NCBI RefSeq assembly: GCF_025370775.1
Contig: NZ_JAMXEX010000002.1
Location: forward strand, 683,650 to 747,649
DNA length: 64,000 nt
From: Ancylothrix sp. D3o
GTDB lineage: Bacteria > Cyanobacteriota > Cyanobacteriia > Cyanobacteriales > Oscillatoriaceae
Reading direction: 5' to 3'
The notes below the pieces were generated by a model. That model was not told where the DNA came from and made no database searches. It saw nothing but the letters and a program-made list of their open reading frames with translations. Made by a program: the position numbers and the translations under genes. Each line of letters starts with the position of its first letter. Positions within the stretch are counted from its first letter, which is position 1. Positions 50,512-61,680 of this stretch are shown here, one piece after another.

Positions 50512-51282
50512 TTACTCGAAATAGCTGCTTTGAGAAACCAACTCCTCACTCGGTTTTTGTCGCACAGCGGCCAATTCCTTCCCTACCCGAACTTGCACAA
50601 TCACCTCGTTGAGATAATTGCTAATATAAGATGTTAACGCATGGATAAACGTCACAACGCCCAGCATTTCACATAGCTCCTCAAAAGTAGCGATTGCATG
50701 GTAAGACAAATTATTCATTCCTCCCTCGAAAGCGATGTTTCCGCCAATCAATTCTGCACCTATCGCCCCCCCAATATAAAGCCCAGCCCCCAACATAAAT
50801 AACGTCCGAGTTTTTGCCGGCAGATGACCTAAAAACTTAACATAAGATAGCCCCAATATCACCAACAAAAAAGCTGCCGGTACAACCCAAGTAAAGTAAA
50901 GAAAACCCGTCGCTCCTAACAACTTACGAGTCGGTGAAATCAACTGTTCGTGAAATTGAAAAAGCTCATCAAAAGAAAGAAAGCAAAATACCCCCGATAA
51001 AAACCCCCAGTGGCGTGCATAGCGAGAATTATCTTGTTTTTTTACATAAGCAATCAGCCCTAGCAGCAGCCCACTAAACAGCAATGTCAAAGCTGAATAA
51101 AGCGTAGGTATATTTCCTTCCCCATCTACATTAACTAGACTGTGTGAATAATATTTTAATGGATAATTAGGAAAGAAAAAGTTACTTAAATGTGTTAAAA
51201 AAGAAAGCGTTGCCAGAGAAAAAACAATCAACAGCAAAAACCGTGTTACCTTCCACGGAGACAAGGAAACTTTTAATTTCAT
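50512..51282 (-). CDS. Six-helix membrane protein of unknown function
   Basis: 256 residues with about six hydrophobic segments near 14-36, 59-80, 92-106, 127-148, 161-179 and 198-220. Two acidic-histidine motifs could sit at membrane interfaces: LSFDELFQFHEQLISP and HAIATFEELCEMLGVV. The C-terminal 35 residues are soluble. No known family recognised. The co-oriented gene for a small secreted protein follows immediately. Confidence 0.7.
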   Translation of the reverse strand: MKLKVSLSPWKVTRFLLLIVFSLATLSFLTHLSNFFFPNYPLKYYSHSLVNVDGEGNIPTLYSALTLLFSGLLLGLIAYVKKQDNSRYARHWGFLSGVFCFLSFDELFQFHEQLISPTRKLLGATGFLYFTWVVPAAFLLVILGLSYVKFLGHLPAKTRTLFMLGAGLYIGGAIGAELIGGNIAFEGGMNNLSYHAIATFEELCEMLGVVTFIHALTSYISNYLNEVIVQVRVGKELAAVRQKPSEELVSQSSYFE

Positions 51283-51703
51283 AGCTTTATTCTCAATAAT
51301 TCTGGGAACTTTTTCCCACTAGAAACATAGACTTAGAGGGTGCCAGATCCAGATTGACTCTGCCATTTCCAAGAACTGTTTAGCTCTTATTTCTACGACT
51401 TTTAGTGAGGTTAAGGTAAGTTTAATACAAGGTAAAGGGAAAATAGCTCCCCCCGTAGATAGATCACATATCCTGACTTTTGACATATGTAATCATCCAA
51501 TGCACCAGAAAAATCCTGAAGAGTTTGGTTAAAAAGGCAGTAAAAAAACCACTTAAACAGGCCAAAAAACCAGAAAATCTAACTCTATTATGACCTGGTA
51601 TCAGCAGGCAAAACACTTTTAAACAAGCACAAAAAGCCTTTTTTGCCTACCCCTCTTAGGCTAAAAAAGAAATAGTTATTCAATTTTCTTCGCCCAGAGA
51701 ATT
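51283..51703. other. Intergenic region between membrane protein and GST
   Basis: About 420 bases, AT-rich. A possible weak terminator for the GST transcript (minus strand) lies at about 51640-51666, where AGCCT and AGGCT pair and a T-run follows on the minus strand. The remainder should contain the membrane-protein promoter. No coding frame seen. Confidence 0.35.
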
Positions 51704-52372
51704 TTACAAACCAGGCGGTAAAGGTTCATTACAAACATTATGAATCTCAGCAATGAGCTGCATCAACTCAGGATAATTTTCTCGATACTGGGGAATCAAA
51801 GCCAGCGGACTCAACAAAGCCGCCGCCGCAATATCCGCCACACTCAAATTATCTCCCACCAAAAAAGGCGAAACTTGCCACCGGCAGCGCAAAAACTCCA
51901 TCGCCTTCTCCAAACGCAGAGCAGCCAGCCGTACCGAAGCCGAATTAATCTTATATTGCCGGCGTACCACCCCAATCACCAACTGACTAAAAAAAGACTC
52001 ATCAATAGACTTACCGGCACCGGCACGAAAATCATAATAAACAAACCGCGCCGCCACCCCAACACTTTCATCCAGCCAATCTTCCAACATCCAAGCCTCC
52101 GCCTGTAGCGACGGGGAAGCCGGTAAAAAAGAAGGCAGAGGCTGGTAGCCTTCGAGAAACCTTAAAATCTCCGTAGAATCACCAATTGCAGCCGGTTGAT
52201 TTTCCAATTGCGGAAGTAAAACAGGCATAGTCGTCAAACCCGTAAGCGGTTTCAACTTCAAAGCATGAAACCCAGGAGTTAAATTTTCCACCGCATAAGG
52301 AATTTTCTTATAACCCAGAGCCAAACGAGCCTTACGGCAATAGTGAGACGTACTGAACTGTAAAAGCAACAT
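51704..52372 (-). CDS. Glutathione S-transferase family protein
   Basis: 222 residues. The N-terminal thioredoxin-like domain has LLQFSTSHYCRKARLALGYK (Ser/Tyr/Cys region of the active-site loop), TTMPVLLP with the conserved cis-proline, and GDSTEILRFLEG. The C-terminal helical domain ends with FLVGDNLSVADIAAAALLSP, the usual GST N-capping box. Substrate unknown. Alone on its strand here. Confidence 0.92.
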   Translation of the reverse strand: MLLLQFSTSHYCRKARLALGYKKIPYAVENLTPGFHALKLKPLTGLTTMPVLLPQLENQPAAIGDSTEILRFLEGYQPLPSFLPASPSLQAEAWMLEDWLDESVGVAARFVYYDFRAGAGKSIDESFFSQLVIGVVRRQYKINSASVRLAALRLEKAMEFLRCRWQVSPFLVGDNLSVADIAAAALLSPLALIPQYRENYPELMQLIAEIHNVCNEPLPPGL

Positions 52373-52650
52373 TAATCAGCCAAAAAATCCAATAAAAAAC
52401 CGGGAAGATAGCACCCCGACAAACATAACAAACCGAACAAAATCAGACAATAGAGCTAGGCTTGAATTTCTCAAAAACAAGACTAGCCCCTTTGTGCTGT
52501 TTGGTTCAACACAGAACCCTTGAAAGCTGATGGAAAAACCCATCAAGAAAGTGGAGAGGAGCGAATGCCAGAGCAAACGCTCTTTCAACTTCCGTGAAAA
52601 AACACGCTCTTTAAATAGCTCGCAAAAAAAGTGAGGAGCGAGCCAACCAA

Positions 52651-52905
52651 TTAAGGAGTTTTGGTTGCGGGTGTAGCAGCCGGAGACTTTTCGCCCTTTT
52701 CACCAGCAGCGGGAGACTTAGTATCAGTAGACTTAGCACCACCAGCAGGAGCAGCCGGACTTGTAGTAGCGCCACCGGCAGGAGCAGCCGGAGTAGAACC
52801 ACCAGCAGGAGTAGCTTCAGGGGTTGTAGTGGTTTCGCCACCGCAAGCAGCCAAAGTGCCGGCCAAACCCAGACTTAAAACCAAAGCAACTAATTTTTTG
52901 TTCAT
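52651..52905 (-). CDS. Low-complexity lipoprotein, Ala/Pro/Gly/Thr-rich
   Basis: 84 residues. A lipoprotein signal peptide KKLVALVLSLGLAGTLAAC with lipobox LAAC is followed by a repetitive mature region (PAAPAGGATTSPAAPAGGAK) of about 60 residues with no hydrophobic core. After diacyl-glyceryl modification it would be anchored in a membrane facing the periplasm. Such tails resemble spacer or cell-wall-tethering segments. No family recognised. Opposite-strand frames of similar length are shadows of the repetitive sequence. Confidence 0.8.
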   Translation of the reverse strand: MNKKLVALVLSLGLAGTLAACGGETTTTPEATPAGGSTPAAPAGGATTSPAAPAGGAKSTDTKSPAAGEKGEKSPAATPATKTP

Positions 52906-53398
52906 AGACCAATAGTTCGCTACTTACGCCACCCAACAGGGGGGGATGGATAAGCACGTTACCTCCTAATAAAGTTGACAATCAGCAGTGTATCAGTGTT
53001 GAAGAGCCGGCGGTATGTAGAAGCGATTTTCGCGCTCCTAGTAAGTAGTTGCGCTCAACAGCGAATCTACTATAGCCGAGAACCAAGTCTAAACTGAAAA
53101 GTCCAGCCTTAAGCCCGATTCAACAGCGGCCCAAATTGTAATCCGCTAGATGAATAAGATACTTCATTTAACCAAAAATTTCATAAAAGTCAACATACTT
53201 GTTTAGGACGGTTTTCCCCTCCCCCACAACCCGCGTGAAATTGTACCAGAGAAAAACAGCCTCTCTGCTAGGATGGTGGAGATTCATTTCTAGTCGCACA
53301 CCTGTACCCACAGGCCCGATCTGAGCCAGTCTGAAAAGCTCATCAAATCTTGGGAGATCGAGCCGTGCAAAAATAGTGATTTGATATAGGACAAGTCT
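52906..53398. other. Divergent intergenic region, lipoprotein / FtsL-like
   Basis: Nearly 500 bases between divergently transcribed genes. It must hold both promoters. TTGACA occurs at 52976 but lacks a well-spaced -10 box. A short AGCG/CGCT pairing is seen at about 53026-53040. The frame at 53168-53443 on the minus strand was rejected. No RNA gene recognised. Confidence 0.35.
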
Positions 53399-53932
53399 AT
53401 GACTGCTGCTATTAAAGCCTCTCTTTCGAGCCACCGGCTCCAACCCCTACCCAAACCTGAAAGTGCCGCAACCAGCGCCAAAGTCACGCCCATAGATAGA
53501 AAAAAAACAACCCTACCATCCGTTAGCAGGGGCGAGCAAACCGTACAAATGATGCCCTCGCCGACACAGATGCCGGTGTGGTTGCGTTCTTTGATAGAAG
53601 CTCAACAAGCTTCATCGATATTAACCTTGGTTTTAGTCGCGGCTTGTTTAAGCGTCTATGGCTTCACCGTCTACTCCCAGGAAAAATGGCAACAAGAATC
53701 GAGCAAACTGAACTCTTTGCGCCGCGACGAGCGCCAATTGATCGCCGCCAATGAAACCCTCAAAAATCAAATTGCCAAATTAGCCGACCGTCCGGGCAGC
53801 GGTTTAGTGCAACCCAATTCCTCTCAAATTATGTTTCTCGAACCAGCCCCCCAGCGCACTCAACCAGCAACCCCCGCCCAGTCTCGCCCAGTAATGCCCC
53901 AAGATACCGAGCCCGCTCCTCTCGGTTACTAA
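53399..53932 (+). CDS. FtsL-like cell division protein (predicted)
   Basis: 177 residues. The basic, disordered N-terminal tail (about 1-65) is followed by one transmembrane helix (SSILTLVLVAACLSVYGFTV, about 72-92), a coiled-coil-like helix (EKWQQESSKLNSLRRDERQL and ANETLKNQIAKLAD) and a Pro/Gln-rich tail. This bitopic layout and the position just upstream of an FtsI-type transpeptidase match FtsL, whose sequence is poorly conserved. The assignment rests on topology and context. It is 139 bases upstream of the transpeptidase start. Confidence 0.72.
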   Translation: MTAAIKASLSSHRLQPLPKPESAATSAKVTPIDRKKTTLPSVSRGEQTVQMMPSPTQMPVWLRSLIEAQQASSILTLVLVAACLSVYGFTVYSQEKWQQESSKLNSLRRDERQLIAANETLKNQIAKLADRPGSGLVQPNSSQIMFLEPAPQRTQPATPAQSRPVMPQDTEPAPLGY

Positions 53933-54071
53933 CATTTGTGGCCCAATGGACATAAATAGCAGCAATTGGCCGTTTTTTTTCCAAAAAACCACCGATGGGT
54001 TGATTGACAAGGGTAAGTAAATAAAACCCCAACAAGAGTTATTGTTTGCGAGAATACAGGCCGAGGAAATA

Positions 54072-55955
54072 ATGGATGCCAGCAACCCCCCAAACTCAAA
54101 ATTAAAAGCTTTTAAAGGTCGCAAAAATAACCGGCGCTTGAGCGTTGTTAGCAACAATTCGCCTCCCCTACGCGAGGCTAAGCGAACAAGAAAGGACAAA
54201 ACCGGCATCCCCTCCAACCAACCAACCCCGCTCAACCGAAGACGCCGCCGCCGTCCTCAGAAGCCGTCTTCTCCACCGGCTATCGAGATGTCGCCTCGCG
54301 GTAGGCGCTGGAGATTGTTATTGGTGTGGGGAGTTTTGCTGGCAGGCAGTCTAGGTTTAACCTTAAATTTAGTTAAACTACAAATTTTTAAAGGCTCGGA
54401 TCTGCGTGCACGAGCAATGGCTCAGCAACAACTCGCTCCTACCCGCATGATCCCCCGACGGCCTATTATTGACCGTCAAGGTAATTTTTTAGCCATCGAC
54501 CGGCCCGTTTATACGCTCTATGCTCACCCGGTGATGTTTAACCAGCCAGCCGTTGAGGTAGCCGAAAAGTTAGCGCCGCTTTTGCAGCGAAAAAAGTCAG
54601 AATTAATCGATTTATTCTCTCAGGGAGACACCGGCCTCAAAGTTTCTGAGTTTCTCTCAGAACAAGTGCGCTCTCGAATTGTTGAACTCAGGCTCGATGG
54701 TTTAGAACTGTTAGAAAGTTATGCTCGTCTCTACCCCTACGAAGACCTTGCGGCTGAGGTTGTGGGCTATGTGGATGCAGAAAATCTTCCTCAAGCCGGT
54801 GTTGAATACAGTTTTTCTCAAATGCTTGAGCGCAATGTTCCCCCCCACAGTCCTGGTTTTGTGGCTATTGATGAGTTGCGTTTACAATTGACGCTTGATA
54901 GCCGGTTACAGCGAGCCGTCCGCAGAGCTTTGAGTGAAAAAATGACAGAGTTTAAAGCCAAACGCGGGACTGTAATTGTTATGGATGCTGTAGATGGTTC
55001 GCTTTTGGCGCTGGTTTGCGAACCAACTTACGACCCGAATCAGTATTTCAAATATGATTTGTCTCGCTTTAAAAATTGGGCTGTTTCTGATATTTATGAA
55101 CCCGGTTCTACTTTCAAACCCTTGACAATTGCGATAGCGCTGGAAGCAGGAACGGTTCAACCTGATTCGGTGGTGTACGACAGCGGACAGCTTTATGTGA
55201 ATGGGGCGACGATTGGTAACGCTGATGGAGCCGGTCGCGGTACGATTTCTCTGACGGAAGTGATGCAATATTCTAATAACGTCGGCACGGCACAAGTGGC
55301 TTTTTCGCTGAAACAAGATTTGTTTTATAAGTGGTTAGAACGTTTAGGATTAGGTTCAACTCTCAAAACAGATTTACCTTTTGCCGGTCGAAGTCAAATT
55401 TTGAGTGAAAAAGAATTTTTGGCCGGCAAAGTTAATGCAGCCACTACAGCGTTTGGACAAAGTTTTGCAATTACTCCTTTGCAACTTGTAGAATTTTATG
55501 GAGCTTTAGCCAATGGTGGCAAATTAGTTTCTCCCCATGTTGTCAAAGGTTTGACTGATAGTAATGGCAAATATTATTGGCAGCCAAAATTAGAAGAAGC
55601 CGAGCAAATTTTCTCGCCTAGTACCACGAAAGCGGTTCTTGCCATGATGGAAAAAGTAGTAACTGATGGCACCGGCAAAGCCGCTCAAATTGAAGGTTAT
55701 CGCATTGCAGGCAAAACCGGCACCGCTCAAAAATCTAGCGCTTCTGGAGGCTATTCTGATTATGCCAAAATCGTGAGTTTTGGGGCTGTAGTGCCGGCAG
55801 AATCACCCCGTTATGTAGTAGTAGCAATTGTGGATGAGCCGGTGGGGGGAAGTGGCGGCGAGGTAGGAGCACCAATTGTTAAAACTGTCATTGAAGCCTT
55901 AATCGCTCTTGAAAAAATCCCCCCTACGACAGCCCCAGAAAATAATCGCCGATAA
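54072..55955 (+). CDS. ftsI: FtsI/PBP2-type peptidoglycan transpeptidase
   Basis: Start placed at 54072 (MDASNPPNSKLK), with GAGGAAAT 2 bases upstream; the frame extends 10 codons further to 54042. 627 residues. Basic N-terminal tail, one membrane anchor (LLLVWGVLLAGSLGLTLNLV, about 85-105), the PBP dimerisation domain starting RRPIIDRQGNFLAIDRPVYT, and the transpeptidase domain with SxxK (EPGSTFKPLTIAI), SxN (YSNNVGTAQ) and KTG (IAGKTGTAQKS) motifs. It cross-links peptidoglycan at the division septum. The FtsL-like gene lies directly upstream, as in division clusters of other bacteria. Confidence 0.94.
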   Translation: MDASNPPNSKLKAFKGRKNNRRLSVVSNNSPPLREAKRTRKDKTGIPSNQPTPLNRRRRRRPQKPSSPPAIEMSPRGRRWRLLLVWGVLLAGSLGLTLNLVKLQIFKGSDLRARAMAQQQLAPTRMIPRRPIIDRQGNFLAIDRPVYTLYAHPVMFNQPAVEVAEKLAPLLQRKKSELIDLFSQGDTGLKVSEFLSEQVRSRIVELRLDGLELLESYARLYPYEDLAAEVVGYVDAENLPQAGVEYSFSQMLERNVPPHSPGFVAIDELRLQLTLDSRLQRAVRRALSEKMTEFKAKRGTVIVMDAVDGSLLALVCEPTYDPNQYFKYDLSRFKNWAVSDIYEPGSTFKPLTIAIALEAGTVQPDSVVYDSGQLYVNGATIGNADGAGRGTISLTEVMQYSNNVGTAQVAFSLKQDLFYKWLERLGLGSTLKTDLPFAGRSQILSEKEFLAGKVNAATTAFGQSFAITPLQLVEFYGALANGGKLVSPHVVKGLTDSNGKYYWQPKLEEAEQIFSPSTTKAVLAMMEKVVTDGTGKAAQIEGYRIAGKTGTAQKSSASGGYSDYAKIVSFGAVVPAESPRYVVVAIVDEPVGGSGGEVGAPIVKTVIEALIALEKIPPTTAPENNRR

Positions 55956-55989
55956 ACCCAGAAACCTGCTGTGCATTTATCTGCATTTA

Positions 55990-56020
55990 TCTGCGTTTAT
56001 CTGCTATAGGATGCGGTTAA
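55990..56020 (+). repeat. Interspersed repeat overlapping a stop codon
   Basis: Identical over 31 bases to 24161-24191. It is preceded by two degenerate units (GCATTTATCT). The stop codon of the DUF255 gene (56017-56019 on the minus strand) is inside it. Confidence 0.85.
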
Positions 56021-58086
56021 TTTCTTCTTAAATTTTGACTCTCCCGAATTTGCTGTAACAGTTTCTCAATTGTTGTAGCCGGTTCCAAACACCGTAAACC
56101 TTGACAAACCAATCCAACACTACCCGCCGGCAAACCTGTTTCTACTTTATAAACTCCTGCCGGCCCGTATTCCTTAATAAGTTGAGCAATCTGTTCCGAA
56201 CCTGTGCGAATTAAAGTTTGATTTTGATACCAGTCAAGGGCGCTAAATAAACTCGGACAACCTTGGGAAGCTTGCAACATAGCACTGCTAAAAGCTTCTA
56301 ACGTTTTTTCTGCTTTTGCCAGATATTCTAGGTTCTCGCTGAGTTCTGTAAGACGCACTAAATTTGCAATAGCTATACCATTTGCCGAAGGAGTCGCATT
56401 GTCTATATAACTGCGTTCTCGGACTAATAAATCTTGACTGGCATCACTGGCTGTATTGTAATAACCGCCACTTTCAGAACTCCACAAAAATTCGTCAAAT
56501 TCGGCTTGTAATTTGAGGGCGTTTTCTAACCATTGGTTAGGCTCCAATGAGGGATAAATTAAACAAGCTTGATGAATATCAAGTAAAGCTTTGATGAAAA
56601 AAGCGTAGTCTTCTGATTGAGCTAAAATTGAAGTTTCGCCGTCATAGTTGAGCCGGTGAAAGCGATTTTCTATGAATTGATTTTTGAGGATAAATTCTGC
56701 GGCTTTGATGGCAAGTTGGAGATATTCGAGTTTGCCAAAAACAGCAGAAGCCCTGGCTAAACCGGATATCATTAAACTATTCCAGGCGACGATCATTTTT
56801 GTGTCAGTCACAGGGGGGATGCGTCCTGGCCAGTTAGCGGTTTTGGCTTCTTGGTTGTTTCGGGCACTGGGAAAGGTTGGTGTGTCTACCGGCCGGCTTC
56901 CGTAGCGCAGTTCAAATAATTTTTCGAGGGTGGTTTCTATGCTGTCGCTTAGTTTACCGCTTTGCTGTCTTTGTAAAACATTTTTTCCTTCAAAATTGCC
57001 TTGTTGGCTAATGCTAAAAACTGCTTCGAGTTCGGCAAGTTCATCGCGGCTGAGGTTTTGTTGGAGTTCGCTATAACTCCATACATAAAAATGTCCTTCT
57101 TCGGGTTCTTTGGAGTCACTGTTGGGGAAACTGTCGGCATCTTGGGCGGCGTAAAAGTAGCCGGTGGTGGACGTCATTTCTCGTTTTAACCATTCTACGG
57201 TGCCGGCTATGGCGCGTTCGATGGCCGGTTCTTTGATTCCGCTTGCCCATAATTCTGATAGATATTCTACGATTTGTCCGTTGTCGTAGAGCATTTTTTC
57301 AAAGTGGGGGACTGTCCAGTTGGGGTCAACGGTGTAGCGATGAAATCCGCCGCTAATATGATCGTAAATTCCTCCTAATACGAGGTCTAAACCGCGTTGT
57401 AAGGCTGCCTTTTTGGGGTCATGTTTAAATTCTTCATTTTCAAACCGGCTCGCTCTGAGCGTCAGGTCTGCGTAGGGTATCATCGGGAAAGCTGGGCCGT
57501 AGACGGGGGTGGCGATGATGGTTGAGGCTGTATCGAGTCCTTTGTGTAGTAGGTTTTGGGTGAGTGAGGAGGCTGGGAGGTTGGCGGAGTTTTTGAGGTT
57601 TTCTAAGATTTCTGATTTGATGGAGTTGAGTTTGGCTTTGTCTGTGTCATAAAACCGGCGTAGTGCTTGCAATATTTGTAAAAAGCCGGCGCGTCCATAA
57701 CGAGGTTCAATGGGGAAATAAGTTCCGCCATAAAAGGGAACGAGATCGTCGGGGGTGAGGAAAATATTTAAGGGCCAACCGCCTTGACCGGCTATCATTT
57801 GTAATGCCTGCATATAAATGCTGTCAATATCTGGCCTTTCTTCGCGGTCAACTTTGATTGGCAGAAAATTTGCATTCATATAGTCGGCTATTTCTTGGTT
57901 AGAAAATGCTTCGCCTTCCATGACAGTACACCAATGGCAGCTTGAGTAACCAATTGATAGAAATATCGGTTTATTTTCTGATGCGGCTGTTTGCAAGGCT
58001 TCTTCACACCAAGGCCACCAATTGATCGGGTTGTCGGCGTGTTTTCGGAGGTAAAGGCTTTTTGAGTCGGCTAAATGATTTGACAT
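56017..58086 (-). CDS. DUF255/YyaL thioredoxin-domain protein
   Basis: 689 residues. The N-terminal thioredoxin-like domain (about 1-160) carries LADSKSLYLRKHADNPINWW and the CxxC-type YSSCHWCTVMEGEAFSNQEI, with DREERPDID and GQGGWPLNIFLTPD following. The rest is an (alpha/alpha)6-barrel-like domain with GGIYDHISGGFHRYTVDPNW, TVPHFEKMLYDNGQI, YFYAAQDADSFP and KMIVAWNSLMISGLARAS, as in N-acylglucosamine-epimerase-like proteins. It is conserved from bacteria to human SPATA20, with unknown enzymatic activity. The start has no competitor. Its stop lies within a dispersed repeat. It is convergent with ftsI. Confidence 0.93.
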   Translation of the reverse strand: MSNHLADSKSLYLRKHADNPINWWPWCEEALQTAASENKPIFLSIGYSSCHWCTVMEGEAFSNQEIADYMNANFLPIKVDREERPDIDSIYMQALQMIAGQGGWPLNIFLTPDDLVPFYGGTYFPIEPRYGRAGFLQILQALRRFYDTDKAKLNSIKSEILENLKNSANLPASSLTQNLLHKGLDTASTIIATPVYGPAFPMIPYADLTLRASRFENEEFKHDPKKAALQRGLDLVLGGIYDHISGGFHRYTVDPNWTVPHFEKMLYDNGQIVEYLSELWASGIKEPAIERAIAGTVEWLKREMTSTTGYFYAAQDADSFPNSDSKEPEEGHFYVWSYSELQQNLSRDELAELEAVFSISQQGNFEGKNVLQRQQSGKLSDSIETTLEKLFELRYGSRPVDTPTFPSARNNQEAKTANWPGRIPPVTDTKMIVAWNSLMISGLARASAVFGKLEYLQLAIKAAEFILKNQFIENRFHRLNYDGETSILAQSEDYAFFIKALLDIHQACLIYPSLEPNQWLENALKLQAEFDEFLWSSESGGYYNTASDASQDLLVRERSYIDNATPSANGIAIANLVRLTELSENLEYLAKAEKTLEAFSSAMLQASQGCPSLFSALDWYQNQTLIRTGSEQIAQLIKEYGPAGVYKVETGLPAGSVGLVCQGLRCLEPATTIEKLLQQIRESQNLRRN

Positions 58087-58173
58087 GGGTAATGATATTT
58101 TTTGGTGAAGGTTTTATAATTTTAACTAAATTGTAGCTGTTGGTTTCAACCGGCAGAATGAGAATCTGAGATT

Positions 58174-59658
58174 ATGGCGACGTATGATATCGGTTTTTTG
58201 GTAGGTAGTCCAAGTTTTGGTGAATTTGTGGGGGTGGCTGCTCCGCAGGATATTTATCGTTTTGCTTTGGATAGTGTGGGACAATTGACGGTGGGGTTAA
58301 GTAATTTAACTGATAATGCGGATATTTATTTATATTTAGACCGAAATAATAATGGTTTAGCTGAGTTAAATGAATTGATTACCGGTTCGGCAAATTTGGG
58401 GGTGGCGAATGAGCGTATTAGTGGGTTGTTAGGGGCTGGGATTTATTTGGCGCAGGTGACGAATGTTTTTACGTCAAACACTAATTATTCGTTAAATTTA
58501 TCTTATCAAACAACCGGCCTGCAAGATTCGGTGGGTAATACTGCTAATACGGCGTTAAATATTGGTTTTTTGGGAATTCCGCCATTACTTTTTAATGAGT
58601 TTGTAGGACAAGCAGACACCAGAGATTTTTATCGTTTTAGTTTGGGGGCGGCGGCTGATTTTAGTGGGTTGCTTTATCAGTTAAGTCAAAATGCAAATTT
58701 ACGTTTGTTTCGAGATGATGATAATAATGGAATTTTGGATGAGGATGAGTTAGTTGTTGCTTCGACAAATTTGGGTGTAGCAGAGGATAGTATTAATATT
58801 CCTTTGCCGGGGGGAAATTATTATGTTTTGGTGGATAATGGCTCTGATTTATTTAATGCCGGTGCTGATACACAATATCTGTTATCTTTAGCAGCTACAC
58901 AGCCGGCATCTTTGATTGTTAATGATTTTAATTTGCTGAATTTGTTTAAAACAATGTCAGCTAGGGCTGCTGTTGGGGGCGCAAGACGGCAACATTTTGA
59001 TTTAACATTTGGGGATGATTTGATTCAACAATTGTCGCCTAATTCTTTGGCTGAAGATGTGGGGGGAGTGAGGGCTTTTGATGGGAATGATACGGTGGGT
59101 GGAAGTGTAAATGATGATGTAATTTATGGAAATGTGGGGATGGATTTGTTGGTGGGTAATGGCGGAAATGATATGTTGCTTGCCGGCAGAGATAATGATC
59201 AACTTTTTGGGGGAGATGGAAATGATTTTTTGAATGGAAATTTAGGGAATGATGCTTTGGATGGGGGAAGTGGGGATGATTTGTTACGGGGAAATCGAGA
59301 TAATGATCTTTTGGCGGGAGGCGATGGTAATGATATTTTAATAGGGGATTTTGGCAATGATACTTTGATTGGTGGAGGTGGGAGAGATACGTTTGTTTTT
59401 CGGACGGAAACAGAGGCGGGTAAAAAGGAGATTGCCATAGCAGATCAGGTGAGTGATTTTGTGGTAGGGCAAGATAGAATTGGGGTAGTTGGGAGTTTGC
59501 AGTTGTCGGATTTGGTGTTTGGCGCGGCGGGGCCCAATACGGTGATTCAATTGAGGCCAACTGGGGATATTTTAGCGGTGGTTTTTAATGCTTCTCCTGC
59601 GGATGTTACCAATAGTACGTTTATTGCGCCGGTGACGGATTCAATTTTGAGTTTGTAG
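58174..59658 (+). CDS. PPC/RTX calcium-binding secreted protein
   Basis: 494 residues. Two pre-peptidase C-terminal-like repeats (about 1-120 and 128-245) share the layout ADIYLYLDRNNNGLAELNEL and ANLRLFRDDDNNGILDEDEL. After a linker there are about nine RTX nonapeptides (about 300-400: GGNGNDMLLAG, GGDGNDFLNG, GGSGDDLLRG). The C-terminal block DTFVFRTETEAGKKE and VSDFVVGQDRIGVVGSLQLS is typical of cyanobacterial RTX proteins. A C-terminal block like this usually carries the type I secretion signal. It resembles the end of the RTX region of the 8.5-13.9 kb protein. Function unknown. Confidence 0.88.
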   Translation: MATYDIGFLVGSPSFGEFVGVAAPQDIYRFALDSVGQLTVGLSNLTDNADIYLYLDRNNNGLAELNELITGSANLGVANERISGLLGAGIYLAQVTNVFTSNTNYSLNLSYQTTGLQDSVGNTANTALNIGFLGIPPLLFNEFVGQADTRDFYRFSLGAAADFSGLLYQLSQNANLRLFRDDDNNGILDEDELVVASTNLGVAEDSINIPLPGGNYYVLVDNGSDLFNAGADTQYLLSLAATQPASLIVNDFNLLNLFKTMSARAAVGGARRQHFDLTFGDDLIQQLSPNSLAEDVGGVRAFDGNDTVGGSVNDDVIYGNVGMDLLVGNGGNDMLLAGRDNDQLFGGDGNDFLNGNLGNDALDGGSGDDLLRGNRDNDLLAGGDGNDILIGDFGNDTLIGGGGRDTFVFRTETEAGKKEIAIADQVSDFVVGQDRIGVVGSLQLSDLVFGAAGPNTVIQLRPTGDILAVVFNASPADVTNSTFIAPVTDSILSL

Positions 59659-60137
59659 GGTTTTGATGGGTTGAATAACCGACCCTAAAAACTACCCAAC
59701 TATTGATAAACTCCAAACAATAACCACTTACCCTAAAATCTTTTCAACTCCCGTCGCGGCTAAAAAACCTAGACCTACAAGAAGACTCCAGGCTGGAAAT
59801 AAACTTTTTTGTCCTCACCGGCAGCGCTTGTATAATTGCCAGAATTTGTTTAGTTGAGGAGTTTCTGAAACGGGAAATCAATCAATCTTTTAAATTAGTT
59901 TTTCAAGTTTCACAAGTGCGAGGAAACGACACCCAACCCCAGCAAGATAGCGGCAAAAAATCTCCCAATCCTGTAAACCGCCAAAACCAAAAAAAATTGA
60001 AGGATTGAGAGCAGTTTTTAGTTGGATGTAGTAGAGTTTGGCAGTTATCAAAAGCAGGTTTATAAAAAAACTGGCTTTTGCCGATGCCCTTATTATCTGA
60101 AAAAGCTTAGATTTTGCGTTTCTGCAATGAGGGAGAT
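59659..60137. other. Intergenic region before the ahcY leader
   Basis: About 480 bases, AT-rich, no terminator with a clear T-run seen after the RTX gene. An 84-codon minus-strand frame (59890-60144) has poor composition and was rejected. No RNA gene recognised in this part. Confidence 0.35.
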
Positions 60138-61592
<1,455 letters not shown>

Positions 61593-61600
61593 TTTGATTT

Positions 61601-61634
61601 AGAAACCCGGTTAAGTTAACCGGGTTTCTTTTGC
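61601..61634 (+). terminator. Rho-independent terminator of ahcY
   Basis: AGAAACCCGGTTAA (61601-61614) pairs perfectly with TTAACCGGGTTTCT (61616-61629) and is followed by a T-rich tail. It starts 8 bases after the stop. A degenerate direct-repeat relative lies at 4090-4112. Confidence 0.85.
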
Positions 61635-61680
61635 AGAGCCGGCCACGAAACAAAATTATTGGGGGAAAAATAAAACGAAT

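Noticed and set aside
53168..53443. 91-codon minus-strand frame between lipoprotein and FtsL-like gene
   Set aside because: Overlaps the start of the FtsL-like gene antisense and does not resemble a known protein.
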